A stretch of DNA of 64,000 nucleotides. Source: Cymbidium sinense (lineage: Eukaryota; Streptophyta; Magnoliopsida; Asparagales; Orchidaceae). Location: the NCBI GenBank assembly GCA_021442155.1, contig CM038214.1:314805001-314869000 (forward strand), given 5' to 3'. The position numbers and the translations under genes were made by a program. Positions 52,892 through 64,000 of this stretch are shown piece after piece. How positions within the stretch are numbered: the first letter of the stretch is position 1; each line of letters starts with the position of its first letter. A model generated the notes under the pieces. That model searched no databases and was not told where the DNA came from. It was given only the letters and a program-made list of their open reading frames with translations.

Positions 52892-55800
52892 TCTTAGCCT
52901 CCCTTTTTTACGGTTTTGTTTCCTTGTGTTCTTTATGGATACACCTCATAGATATCATTGTTGTCTTGTGCTCTTTGCCATGACTTCTTTGCATTACCCT
53001 TCTCCTTTAGTTGGAAGAATTATGTTTTGGCATTTACAATATTATGGGGAAGATGTTGAACTATATGCACATCAATATCTTGAATTGGAACCAGTTGAGC
53101 CTTGTGTTTTATTCTTGGTTTTATAACGCAATCCCACTTGGGACTTTAATTTCATTGATACATTCATTTCTAAACACGAGAGAATTAACCATTCTTTGGA
53201 GGAAGTTATCTATTTTGATGGGCTTAGATTTTAGTACTAACTTCTTTAACCAGTTTTTCTCTCGACAATATGGCTTGGAGCATTGCTACTACCTATGTTG
53301 CTTCTAACATAGTGTGCATTATGTTGGTTATTTTATTTTGATGATTATAGTATTTCTTTGGCGATGCTTACATTCCTTGGGACTCTTTCCTCCTTAAAGG
53401 CCTAATTCATAAAGGTTTCAACACTTATCTTTGAAAGGATTTTTGGTTGTTGGGCTTAGGACTTTCATGCAGTAGTCCTTGCTTATATAATGCCTAACCT
53501 CGAATGCTTTCCGCAGGGAAGAAAATGTAATACTAGTCTCTTTTAATGGTTATTTTGGTCTGAAATCCTTATACTAGAATGGATTGGGCTTAATTACTTT
53601 TTTGGAGGTTTGCTGCCATGGTTGTTTGTTGATTTGTTTGTTGATTTGGTTTTTTAATCCCTTTGGGTTCGGGCTGCTGCAAATTTTTTCTGCTGCTGCT
53701 TCTCCCAGTTTTCCTCCTGTTATTTTTTGCCATCTTGCCTGCTACTGTCTTAGCAAGTTCTGGACCTTTATTGTCTTAAAATTCCTGCTTGGTAATGATG
53801 TCTTCTTCTATCCCCTGCAAGAATGGATTTCCTTGTTGGCTACTCCTTTTGGTTCTTACTGTGTTTACCCTCCTCTTTCTGTTTCATTTTCTGCTCTTGT
53901 TGTTAACATTTGGGTTGATGTTGGACTTTTACAATTTTTTCACCCTTCATGCTTTTGGAGATCATGAAAATCGAAGACCATTCTAATCTTACGCTTATAT
54001 GTAACCAATGGTCTATCCTATATGCCTACTTGATTATGACGTCAATATCCTTGGCAATCTTGCTTAATGTGACAAAGCAACCTTCTTGAACTATTTGCTC
54101 TTAGGCTATTGAGCACCTATTGGTTGCAATTTTCTTCTTTATTGTTGTTATTTTGGTGGGATATCCCATCTACACTAATATCTCTTTGCGAAATGGAATT
54201 GTGTTATTTTTTCAATACTAGTCTTGTTTGGTCTTGCTTCCCATGATGTTTGGAGTTTTCAAGGGATTATCATTGTGCATCTGAGATTGTGGGCACTTAC
54301 TGTGGAAAATCCTTGAATTTTTTTATATCCTTCTTAGTAATATTTCCTTTTCCTAATGGAGTGTTAATAAAATTGTCCATCTTTGCTATTTTACGGATTG
54401 CTAACACACAGGATGTTGTTGCTTTTCCTTGCTTTTCTCCCATCCTATGCTATGATTGGAACATGTACAACTTGAAGCACATTTCTTTGTTATGCTTATC
54501 AATGATTTATCTTATATGCATAATTGGGTTATTGACAAACCACTTGGTTATTATGTCATTACCCTTGGCGGAATTAGGTTATGGTGAATAAGCATCGACC
54601 GATCTCATTTTTACGAATGTCACTTGGATAGGCTTATGGTGGGGAGCTATTCATTATATCCTTTCCTTTACCTATATGTTTATGGGTGGAATCTTGGATA
54701 GCTTGTTGGTTTTGCCTTGTTGGTTGGTGATCCGGATCAATACCCACCTTGGGGCTTTGGATTATTTTTATGCCAAGTCTCTATTGAAGTTCTTGATTGC
54801 TTGGTAGATTTTGCTTTGAACCACCTTCTTGGTTTATTTTATGCCTATCATTGGAATTCATTGATCTACCTTTTCTCTTGTTTACTTCATCCTTTTACGT
54901 CAAACTTGTATCTATTTTTTGATTATCTTTGGATGAGTGGCATGGCAACTAACTAGTTTTTACTATTTTGGTTGTCTCTTGTCTTGGAGATTTACCTTTT
55001 TATTTTACCTTGTCACCTCAGTTGGCTCTTTCTTTGTTGGTTGTAGAATTTCAGGGTCTCATGCCAAAATTCGACATTCTTGTCTTGATGGTGAGGGTTT
55101 TGGTGATTTTCGATTTGCCTTATAACTATTTTTATGCTTTATTTATTTGTTTATCTATTATTTCCATGTCTACTGATTGAGGAGTTTTACAATTTGTTGT
55201 ATCTTCCTATCTTGGATGTTGTCTTAAGCTTGTTATATGATTTTAATGTTGAGACTCATTTCAATTCACTTTTTTTTTATGGCGGGTTCCAATGTTGTAT
55301 TAATTTGTTTATTGGGGTTGGCTTTGATTGCGTGCAATTTATCTCCTATTTTTTGATCGCATCACTGCTACCTCGTTTGGTTGGTGCGGTCTTATGAGCG
55401 ATTTATTCGAAAGAATGGTATTATTATGGCGATTTAGTCCCTTTCATCTTGGATGTTGTTGCCTTTTCTTTGTCTTGTTCTCTGGATTGATTGTTGATGA
55501 TTATCGAATGAGGGCCACGAATCTTTGCTATTGGAGTTCTTTTAACTATTTTTTCTGGGTGCTTATTTTGGTTGGTTGCAGTTCATTCCCTATGTTGAGC
55601 TATGCTATCTTCCTTTACTATTGCTTTCTCCAGGACATTAATAAGGGGATTGTTTCCTGGGTTATTTTCTGCACTGAAAGATTCATTTACATATCATGTG
55701 ATTGGGATGGTGTTAATTATAAGCTCATTGACTTATTTAACAGGTTTTCAGCAAGTTGTCTCCTCTGTAATTTTCTTATGGAGGGATTATATGCTGAACT

Positions 55801-56499
55801 AATTTCTTTTCACGAATATGGCTATTCATGAGATTCTAGCTAAGATGGCTCACTCACTTATGTTTATGTATTCTCATGTCAAGATGACTATATTGATGAT
55901 ATTTTCTTGAATGAGACTCCTTATCCTTGACTCTTAGCAATTTCCTATATATTTTAGATATGATTTTGCTTAGGTTTGCAGGTAATAAAGCTCACAAGAA
56001 TATCAACAACTGGGTGCTACCTTCCCACAGGTTTGTTGGCTATGATGGCTATGATGATCTCACTCCCTATTGGTTTGGTAGTAGCTCATGTGATGTAACC
56101 CTTCTGCTGAAGTTTGGATGCTCATACTTGCATCTACCCCGCAGATGTGATTGAGCTGAGCTTCTCCATCATTCCTTACTAACATACTCATATTATGTTA
56201 TTTTCCTCTAACTTTTTGTCTGTATTACCTTAGCTGTTCTAATCTTCCTCTTATTATAACTTTGTAGGTGATTCTCTCTCCAGTGTCATGCATTCCCACA
56301 TCCTCAGCATTGGCTTTAATCTACTTAGCTTATTATGTTAATCATCTTGTATCTTTTGATTATTTTTTATGCTTTCTTTTACTCTTGGATGTACTTAGAT
56401 AGGGGATTTACTCCTTAGGCTAATTGTAGCTGGTGGTTAGTTTAAGGACCTTGTAACCCTCTTTTGTGTGGCAATAAAATACCCTACATGGGGTTCCCT
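52892..56499 (+). other. LINE copy 2 long T-rich 3' region
   Basis: About 3.6 kb, homologous to 10286-13616 in patches: tctttgttggttgtag near 55031 (12155 in copy 1), gggttggctttgattg near 55315, attaataaggggat near 55636, and the final 230 bases. The middle parts are more diverged. Chance open frames are hydrophobic because of T-rich codons; they do not line up between the copies. Confidence 0.75.
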
Positions 56500-56525
56500 A
56501 AAAAAAAAAAAAAAAAAAAAAAAAA
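56473..56525 (+). promoter_or_regulatory. LINE copy 2 poly(A) signal, end hairpin and tail
   Basis: AATAAA at 56473-56478, then ccctacatgggg at 56482-56493 (three to four pairable C/G bases around a five-base loop), then 26 A from 56500. The same order is present at 13588 and 37154. Confidence 0.7.
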
Positions 56526-56818
56526 CCTAAAACCATAAACCCTAAACTAACCTAAACTGACCCACTAAACCCTAAACACACCTAATCTGGCATAAACCTA
56601 TAAACTACTAACTAATAAAAATAAAACTAATAATAATAATAAATAACTAAATAATAATAAAACTAACTAAATAAATAATAAAAATAATAATAAATAACTA
56701 TACTAAACCATAAAAACACAAATAAAATAAACTATATACTAATAATAAATAATAATAATAATAAATAATAATAATAATGATAATGGTAATAAAAAAACTA
56801 AAACTAATAATAATAATA

Positions 56819-56860
<42 letters not shown>

Positions 56861-59800
56861 GAATAATAATGATGATAAATTAATAAATACTAAAACTAAT
56901 TAATAAAACCAAACTAATATAACCCATAATAATAAAACTAAAAACAAAACAAATTAAAACCTAAAACCCATAAACTAATAAACTAAAAAAAACTAAACCC
57001 CAAAATAAATAAAACTAATTAAATTAACAATAATAAACTAAAAACTAATAACATTAATAAAACTAAAATATGCCTAATAATAACTAACCAACTAAAAACT
57101 AAACTAAACTAAATAAACCCCATAAATAAATAAAATATAAAAAATCTAAAAAGTAAAACAATACCATAAATAAAATAGACTAGGCCTAACCAATAAACAA
57201 AATAAAATAAAGATACTAAAGATAATGATATAATACTAATAATAAACAACTCTAAATAGCTAATTAATAAAATAAACATAATACTAAAACTTAATAACAA
57301 TAAACTAAATAAATAACTACCATATTCTTTTGGTAAAGATCCTGAAACAGGCTCTAAACTGAACAACTAGGCCCTGGGCTGAGCCACTAACTAGGCCACC
57401 AAACCACAAATAGCCCAAAAATTGAAAAGGTTAAAATTAAAAAATAAAATAAAAAAAAATTTAAAATAAAAAAAAAAAAGAAAAACCCTAAACTAAACCC
57501 CCCAAACCCTAAAATCTAAACCAAACCTAAACTAAATAAACCAATAAAATAAAATAAAACCTGACTAAAAATAAAATAAACCTAAACCTAAACATAAAAA
57601 AAATAATAAAATATAAAATAAAATAAACTAAAATAAAATAAATAAAACATAAACTAAACAAATAAAATAACCCAAATAAAACCTAAATAAAACTAAATGG
57701 AAAATAAAATAAATTAAACATAAAATAAAATAAAATAAAACTAAATAAAACATAAACCTAAAGTAATCCTAAAATAAATAAAAAAAAATAAAAATAAAAC
57801 TAAAGAACATTAACATAAAATAAAATAAAATAAACAAAATAAAATAAATGCAAACTTAAATTAAAATAAACAAAACTAAAATAAAACTAAACCTAAACCT
57901 AAACAAATAAACATAAAGCTAAACTAAACTAAATGAAATAAAATAAAAAAATAAACCTAAAAAAACCTAAAATAAAACTTATAACCTAAACCTAAAAGTA
58001 AAATAAAAATAAAACTTAAACCTAAAATAAAATTAAAATAAACTTAACTAAAAATAAACCTAAACCACCAAAATAAATAAAAAAAACCTAAATTAAAATA
58101 ATAAACTTAAAATAAATAAATAAACTAAATAAAATAAACTAAATAAAATAAATAAAATAAATAAATAAACTAAATATTATACTGACATTGGTTTACTTAA
58201 TATAAAAACTTACCAAACTAAACCTCAATCTAATAAAAGATTAAAAAATAAATAAATAATAAACACCAAAACCCACTGGGTGGCTTTTTAAAAAACTCTA
58301 GGCTAAACTGACTGGGCGTTCTGAGCCTAAACTCTAAACTAATCCTCAGGCCCTACCTAAGGCCCTAAGATCCTTAAATCCACAAAATACCTGAGCTCAC
58401 AGGCCTACTGAGGCTTTACAAACCTAAATAGATATAAAGCCAGGAAATGGGCCCTAAGTGACACTGAGCCACTGCCCTGGCTAAGCCCCAGACCCACTGA
58501 GCCCTACAGGCTAACCCAGGCCACTAGATCTGAGCTCCCAACCAGATGCCAAGGCCCAGATCTTAAGCCTAAATCCTGAGCCCTAAACACAACTGAACTG
58601 ACTACTAAATAAATAATAAAACTAAACTAAATAAATAGATAATAGGCTAAAACTTATCTAAAAATATATAATAAAATAAACTATTATAAACCTAAATAGA
58701 AACCTAAATAAAGATAATAATAAAATAACAAACCTAAAATACTAATAAAATGACAAAAATAAAAAAAAAATAACCTAAATAAAATAAATAAAATAATCAA
58801 CTAAAAACCTAAACTAATAAACTAAAACTGACTAAACTAAAATAAATTAAACTAAATAAACCTAAAACTACTAAAATAAACTAAATCCTAAAATAAAATA
58901 AAACTAAAATAAACTACACTAAACTAAATACTTAAAATCCTAAAATGAAAAAAACCTAAACCTAAATAAAAAAATAAAACCTACCTAATAATAAAATAAA
59001 ACTAAACCTAAATAAAATAAAAATAAACTAAACTTAAAAAACATAAACCTTAAAATAAACTATAATAAAATAAAACTAAATAAATAAACTAAATAAAAAC
59101 TAGATAAATAAATAAACTAAATATAAACTAAATTAATAATAAAACTAAAATAAACTAAACTACTTAATGTTAAAATAAAACAAAAACCACTAAACCCAAA
59201 ACCCACACTTACTGATTTTATACCATAAACTAACCCACCTGACCCTAACTGACTTCTAAACCTAAAATAAACTAAATAAAACCTATAAAATACTAAAACA
59301 GCTAAACTATATTAAAATAAACTAAACTAAATAAATAAAAACCAAATATAAAATACTAAACTAAACTACTAAACTAATAAGATAAAAAACTAAATAAATA
59401 AAATAAATAATATAAATAAAATAACCTAAATAAACTAAAAATAAAACAAAACCTAAATAACTAAACTACCCTATAAAAAAATAAATACTAAAACTACCTA
59501 ATAAATGATAAAATAAACCTAAAATATAAAAACTAACCTAAACTAAATAAATAAAAATAAAAAAACTAAAATACTAAATATTAACCTGACCTAAACTAAA
59601 CTAAAATAAACCTACCACAAACTTATAAAAAACTACTACTAAATAAAACTACTAAACTAAACTACTAAACTAAACTAAAATTAATAAATAAATAAAACTA
59701 AAAATAAAATAAAATAAAAAATAAAATAAATAAAAAATTAAATTAAAATAAATATAAAATATAAAATAAAATAAAACTAAACTAAAATAAACTAAACTAA

Positions 59801-62800
59801 ACTAAAAAAAAATAAAATAAACTAAATAAAGTAAAAAAAACTAAAACAAAATAAACTAAAACTAAAATTAAAATAAAACCTAAATAAAATATAAAACTAA
59901 AGAAATAAAACTAAAATAAAAACTAAACTAAAAAAAAACAAATCCTAAAAATAAACATAAAAAATAAAAAATAAAATAAAATAAAACTAAAATAAAATAA
60001 AATGAAACCTAAACTAAAACTAAAAAAACTAAATAATAAATATAAACTAAAAAAAAAACTAAAAAAAAAATAAAATAAAACTAAAATAAATATAAAATAA
60101 ATAAATAAACTAAAATAAAATAAAATAAAAATAAAAAATAAAAAAATAAAAACTAAAATAAAAAAAAACTAAAAAATAAAAAATTAAACTAAATAAAAAC
60201 TAAAATAAAAAAAAACTAAAATAAAAATAAAATAAAATAAAATGAAAAATAAAAATAAATAATAAACTAAAATAAAAAATAAATAAACCTTAAAAAAAAT
60301 AAATAAACTTAAAAAAAAAAAACTAAAATATACTAAAACCTGGATAAAAAAATAAAATAAAATAAAAATAAAATAAAATAAAGTAAAATAAAAACTAAAA
60401 CTAAAACCTAAAAAACAAAAAAATAAAAAAAACCTAAATAAAAATAAACCAAACTAAAACTAAAAAATAAAATAAACTAAAGATAAACTAAACCTAATAA
60501 ATTAAATAAACTAAACTATAACTAAAATAAACTCATAAATATTAAAAATAAAAAAAAAATAAAACTAAAATAAATAAATAAAACTAAAATAAAACTAAAT
60601 AAAATAAATAAAAATAAAATACTAAATAAAATAATAAACCTAAAACTAAATAAAATAAATAAAAATAAATAAAAATAAAAAATCAAACCTAAAAAAAACT
60701 AAACTAAAAAAACTAAACTAAAAAACTAAAAAAAATAAAATAAATAAAATAAACTAAAATAAATAAACTAAAAAATAAAATAAAACTAAATAAACTTAAA
60801 TAAAATAAACTAAATAAATAAACTAATATCTAAATAAACCTAAAAAAATACTACTAAACTAAAAAAAATAAAAATAATAAAATATAAATACTAAATAAAC
60901 CAAGATAAACTAAAAACTAAAAATAAACTAACCTGACCTAACTATAATAATAAACAGCTAAGATAAATAAAGATAAATACTAAACTAACCTGACTAAGAT
61001 AACAAACTACTAAAACCTAAAATAAATAAAGACCTATATCGGGAACCTGATGAACTGAGCCACTAAACTGAGGCTCTGGGCTCTAACCAAACTCTAAAGG
61101 CCTGAAAACTAAACTATGACACTGGCCAGGCTCTGAGTCTGATCTACTGATTGAAACTAAGACCACTGGAACTGAGCCCAAATAAGATCTGAGCCAAAGA
61201 TCAAACCACTTACTGAGCTGGGCACCATAAATAATAAATATGTAATAAAATAATAATTAAACCTAAAAAAAACTAAAAAAAATATAAAATAATAAATATA
61301 ATTTACTAAAATAAAATAAACTTAAAACCTAATATTAAAACTAAACCTAAATAAAATAAAATAAAAATAAAAGAAACTAAATGAAACTAAACCTAAAAAA
61401 AATAAAACCTAAAATAAACTTAAATAAATAATAAATAAAACATAAAGAAAAAAAAAACCTAAACTTAAAATAAAAATAAAATAAATAAAATAAAACTAAA
61501 CTAAAATAAAACCTAAACTAAAATAAAACTAAAACTAAAAAAAAATAAACAACTATAAAATAAAAATAAACTAAAACTAGGTAAATAAAAACCTAAAAAG
61601 AAAACTAAAAGAACTAAAATAAAATTAAAACCTAAAAACTAAAACTAAATAAAACAAACTAAACTAAAATTTAACCTAAAAAAATAAAACAAAAAAAATA
61701 AAACTAAAACTAAACTAAATACTAAATAACTAAAATAAGATAAAAAGGCTAAAACTAAACTAAACTTAAACTTAATGATAAATAACTAAAATAGGCTAAA
61801 ATGCATCTAAGAAACTCTGATCTAAATACTGAATACTGAGCCAACTTGACCCAAAACTGAGAAAGGCCACAAACTGGGCTCACAGGCTCTAATGACCCCA
61901 AGCCCACTGGGCCACAGGCCCTGATCACTGAAATGGGCCCTAAACTGAGCTGACCTGGTGACCACAGGCCACACTGCCAACTGAAACTGAGGCTAAAGCT
62001 GATCACTGAGGCTGAGCCCTGGGCTTTAGCCACGGATCCCCAGGCCCTGATCTGATAAATGCCTGAGCCCTGGGCCCTAAAAATGGATCCTGGGAGAGCC
62101 ACAAAAACCCAAGGCTAAACTAGATAAAATTAAAAGATAAAATAAAATGATAATAATAGGTTAAAATTAAAAGATGAGCTGGACCAAAAAAAAAAAAAAA
62201 ATAAAACTAAAATAATAAAATAAAACCTAAACTAAAAAAAACTAAACCTGTAAAAACAAATAAATAAAACTAAGCGTAAAATAAATAATAACCTAAAATA
62301 AAATAAAATAAAATAAAACTAAATAAAAAAATAAACCTAAAATAAAACTTAAAATAAATAAAAATAAACTAAGCCTATAAAACCTAAACTAAAAATAAAA
62401 ATAAAATAAAACTAAACTAAACTAAAACTAAATAAACCAACACTAAACTAAAAAGAAAACCTAAAATAAACTAAAATAAAATCCTAAACTTAAACTTAAA
62501 ATAAAATAAAACCTAAATCTAAACCTAAAATAAAATAAATAGAACTCAACTAAAAAATAAACCTAAACTTGAACCTAAACCAAAAAAAAAAAACTAAAAT
62601 AAAAAACCTAAACTAAATAAAAATAAAAAATAAACCTAAATAAAAATAAAAAAATGTAAACTAAAATAAAAAATAAACTAAATATACTAAATAATCTTAA
62701 ACCTATAGGTTTACTTAATTAAAAAAAAACCTTAAACACTAAATCATAAACTTACAACCCTAAACCCTAAACCCTAAACCTTAAACTCTAGAAAACCCTA

Positions 62801-62935
62801 AACCCTAACCTTGAACCGTAAACCCTAAAAGAATAAACCCTAAACCCTGAACCCTAAACCCTAAACCCTAACCCTGAACCCTGAACCTAAACCTAAAGTA
62901 ACTAAAAAAATTATAAAATAAACCTAAACCATAAG
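56526..62935 (+). repeat. Degraded satellite with microsatellite and G-containing islands
   Basis: Heptads are rare here; most sequence is ACTAAA/AAATAAA. An (AAT)n tract runs through about 56625-56880. Islands with ctgagcc, ccctgggc and ggcccag words lie at about 57340-57420, 58260-58600, 61030-61230 and 61790-62110. Tags survive near 58191 and 62709, and a normal heptad head with GR-RBP leader returns after 62740. No gene is seen in 6.4 kb; an open frame on the minus strand at 61755-62102 is a by-product of an island. Confidence 0.7.
56798..56872 (+). repeat. (AAT)n microsatellite
   Basis: About 75 bases are almost pure AAT repeats, interrupted once by ATAAT and ended by AAGAATAATAATGATGAT. 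Sparser AAT runs extend on both sides from 56625. Confidence 0.85.
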
Positions 62936-63410
62936 AATGGGCTGAACCTTGACTCCAGGAACATCACCGTCAACAAGGCTCAATCTAGATCTCACGGTGG
63001 AGGCGAAGCGGTGGTGGCATTATCATAGTGGTTGTGGGGATCTGAGGTGCCGGATATGAGATGGTGGTCGAGCAAGGTGGTTATGGAGGTGGGAGGAGTG
63101 ACAAAGGTTATTATGGTGGTGATGGCGGAGGGAGAGAGCAGGGATATGATGGTCGATCCTGCTACTCGAGAGGCCAGGGTGGTCTAATGAAAACTTGAGA
63201 AACTGAAGAATGATCGATCTGATTTACTGCTAAAGGAATTGTGTCTTTATAGTAGAGACGATTCTAGTTATCTAGGGTTTTTGCTTTGTTCTATGTGTGC
63301 TCATTTTTTATCTATGTCGTCGCTTGTGTCTTAAAAAACTTGGTGTGTTACTTGGTTGATGAAATCGAAAAGAAGAAATCTTGAAACTAAATTTGTTCTT
63401 AGATAAAAAA
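62936..63410 (+). pseudogene. GR-RBP retro-fragment (copy 11)
   Basis: It begins aatgggctgaaccttgactc with the ITVNQAQ-equivalent words (atcaccgtcaacaaggctca), then a broken glycine-rich tail (ggttatggaggtgggaggag, agggatatgatgg). Several 1-base losses shift the frame. 3' UTR words (ctttatagtagagacgattc, cttggtgtgttacttggttg) end in an A-rich tail near 63405. The leader agtaactaaaaaaattataa precedes it. Confidence 0.84.
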
Positions 63411-64000
63411 TAACCAAAAACCCTAAACTCTAAACTATAACCAACTAAACTAAAAAAAAAAAGAAAGAAAACCTAAACCTAAAATAAAAAAAAATAAAAT
63501 AAACTTAAACCACTAAAATAAATAAAACCTAAACCTAAGCTTAAAAGAAACTAAACTAAACCTAAACCTAAACCAAAACTAAATAAAATAAAATAAACTA
63601 AGTAAATAAAAATAAATAAACTAAACTAAATAAAAATAAAACATAAACCTAAATAAAAATACAAAATAAAGTAAAATAAACTAAGTAAACTAAATAAACC
63701 TAAACCTACTGGTTTACTTAATTAAAAATACCCTAAACTCTAAATCCTAAACCAAAACCAAAAACCCTAAACCCTAAAACTAAGCATAAATCTATAATAT
63801 TAAACATACCACCCTAAACCCCAAACCCTAAACCCTAAAACATAAAAAACCCTAAACCTTAAACCCTAAACCCTAAACCCTAACCCTAAACACTAAACCC
63901 TGAATCCTAAACCCTAAACCCTAAACCCTAAACTATGAACCCTAACCCTAAACCCTAAACCCTAAACCTTAAACCACAAACCCTAAACCAAAACCTAAAG
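63411..64000 (+). repeat. Telomere-derived satellite, continues past the window
   Basis: A short body, a closing tag at about 63712 (gtttacttaattaaaaa) and a fresh heptad head of CCCTAAA with variants. The array has not ended at 64000. No gene. Confidence 0.8.

Larger units (their letters stand above)
47300..56525 (+). mobile_element. LINE (plant L1-type) copy 2, nearly full length, dead
   Basis: About 9.2 kb with the same plan as the copy at 4698: leader, ORF1, ORF2, long 3' region, AATAAA at 56473-56478, an end hairpin and a 26-base A run at 56500-56525. It aligns with copy 1 from the first 250 bases (tcattcaaagatgctttatc near 47550) to the tail. The 5' flank is CCTAAA repeats and the 3' flank returns to telomere-like repeats. 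Many single-base losses break the frames; some may be sequencing errors. Confidence 0.9.

Noticed and set aside
61755..62102. 115-codon open frame on the minus strand
   Set aside because: It lies wholly within a G-containing island of the satellite, has no recognisable domain and its composition follows the repeat.
18233..63410. Functional GR-RBP genes
   Set aside because: All lack the first exon, the RNP1 and RNP2 motifs, and a promoter; each carries an A tail and most are frameshifted.
1829..64000. Functional telomere
   Set aside because: Perfect CCCTAAA runs are short, variants dominate, the field is filled with old inserts and ordinary DNA lies on the side where the chromosome end would be.

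Overview
The window is nuclear DNA of a flowering plant. Three things support this: Arabidopsis-type telomere heptads (CCCTAAA on the + strand), plant L1-type LINE retrotransposons with a gag-like ORF1 and a C-terminal RNase H, and fragments of a plant glycine-rich RNA-binding protein (GR-RBP) gene. I cannot name the species. I see no intact host gene, tRNA, rRNA or CRISPR array. The region looks like subtelomeric or interstitial telomere-derived heterochromatin.

Layout. Positions 1-1756 are AT-rich flanking DNA outside the array. From 1757 to 64000 the sequence is one telomere-derived satellite field, always C/A-rich on the + strand. It is interrupted by (i) two nearly full-length LINE copies (about 4698-13629 and 47300-56525) and two 3'-end fragments (17828-18115, 36853-37189), all on the + strand; (ii) eleven GR-RBP retro-fragments, all on the + strand, eight of which carry coding sequence; (iii) one antisense RTE-type LINE remnant (45335-45950). 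The satellite is not simple telomere decay. It is built from units of about 0.83-1.0 kb: a heptad-rich head, a degenerate CCTAAA/AAATAAA body whose order of steps is kept, and a non-telomeric closing tag near GTTTACTTAATTTAA. A shorter, truncated unit type also occurs. A tandem duplication with about 6.2 kb offset covers roughly 20.4-33.3 kb.

Interpretation. The LINEs probably inserted into telomere-like DNA. The same or a similar retrotransposition machinery probably copied a 5'-truncated GR-RBP mRNA into the array, and that copy was then amplified with the satellite. Every protein-coding remnant of the LINEs is broken by frameshifts, stops or active-site changes.

Caution. At 45203-45224 there is a stretch I recognise as an Oxford Nanopore ligation-adapter sequence, followed by a degraded inverted copy. 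DNA to its right, up to about 62.1 kb, carries odd G-containing islands (CCTGGGC/CTGAGCC) not seen in the array to its left. The join at 45.2 kb, and many small indels in this window, may therefore be sequencing or assembly artefacts.
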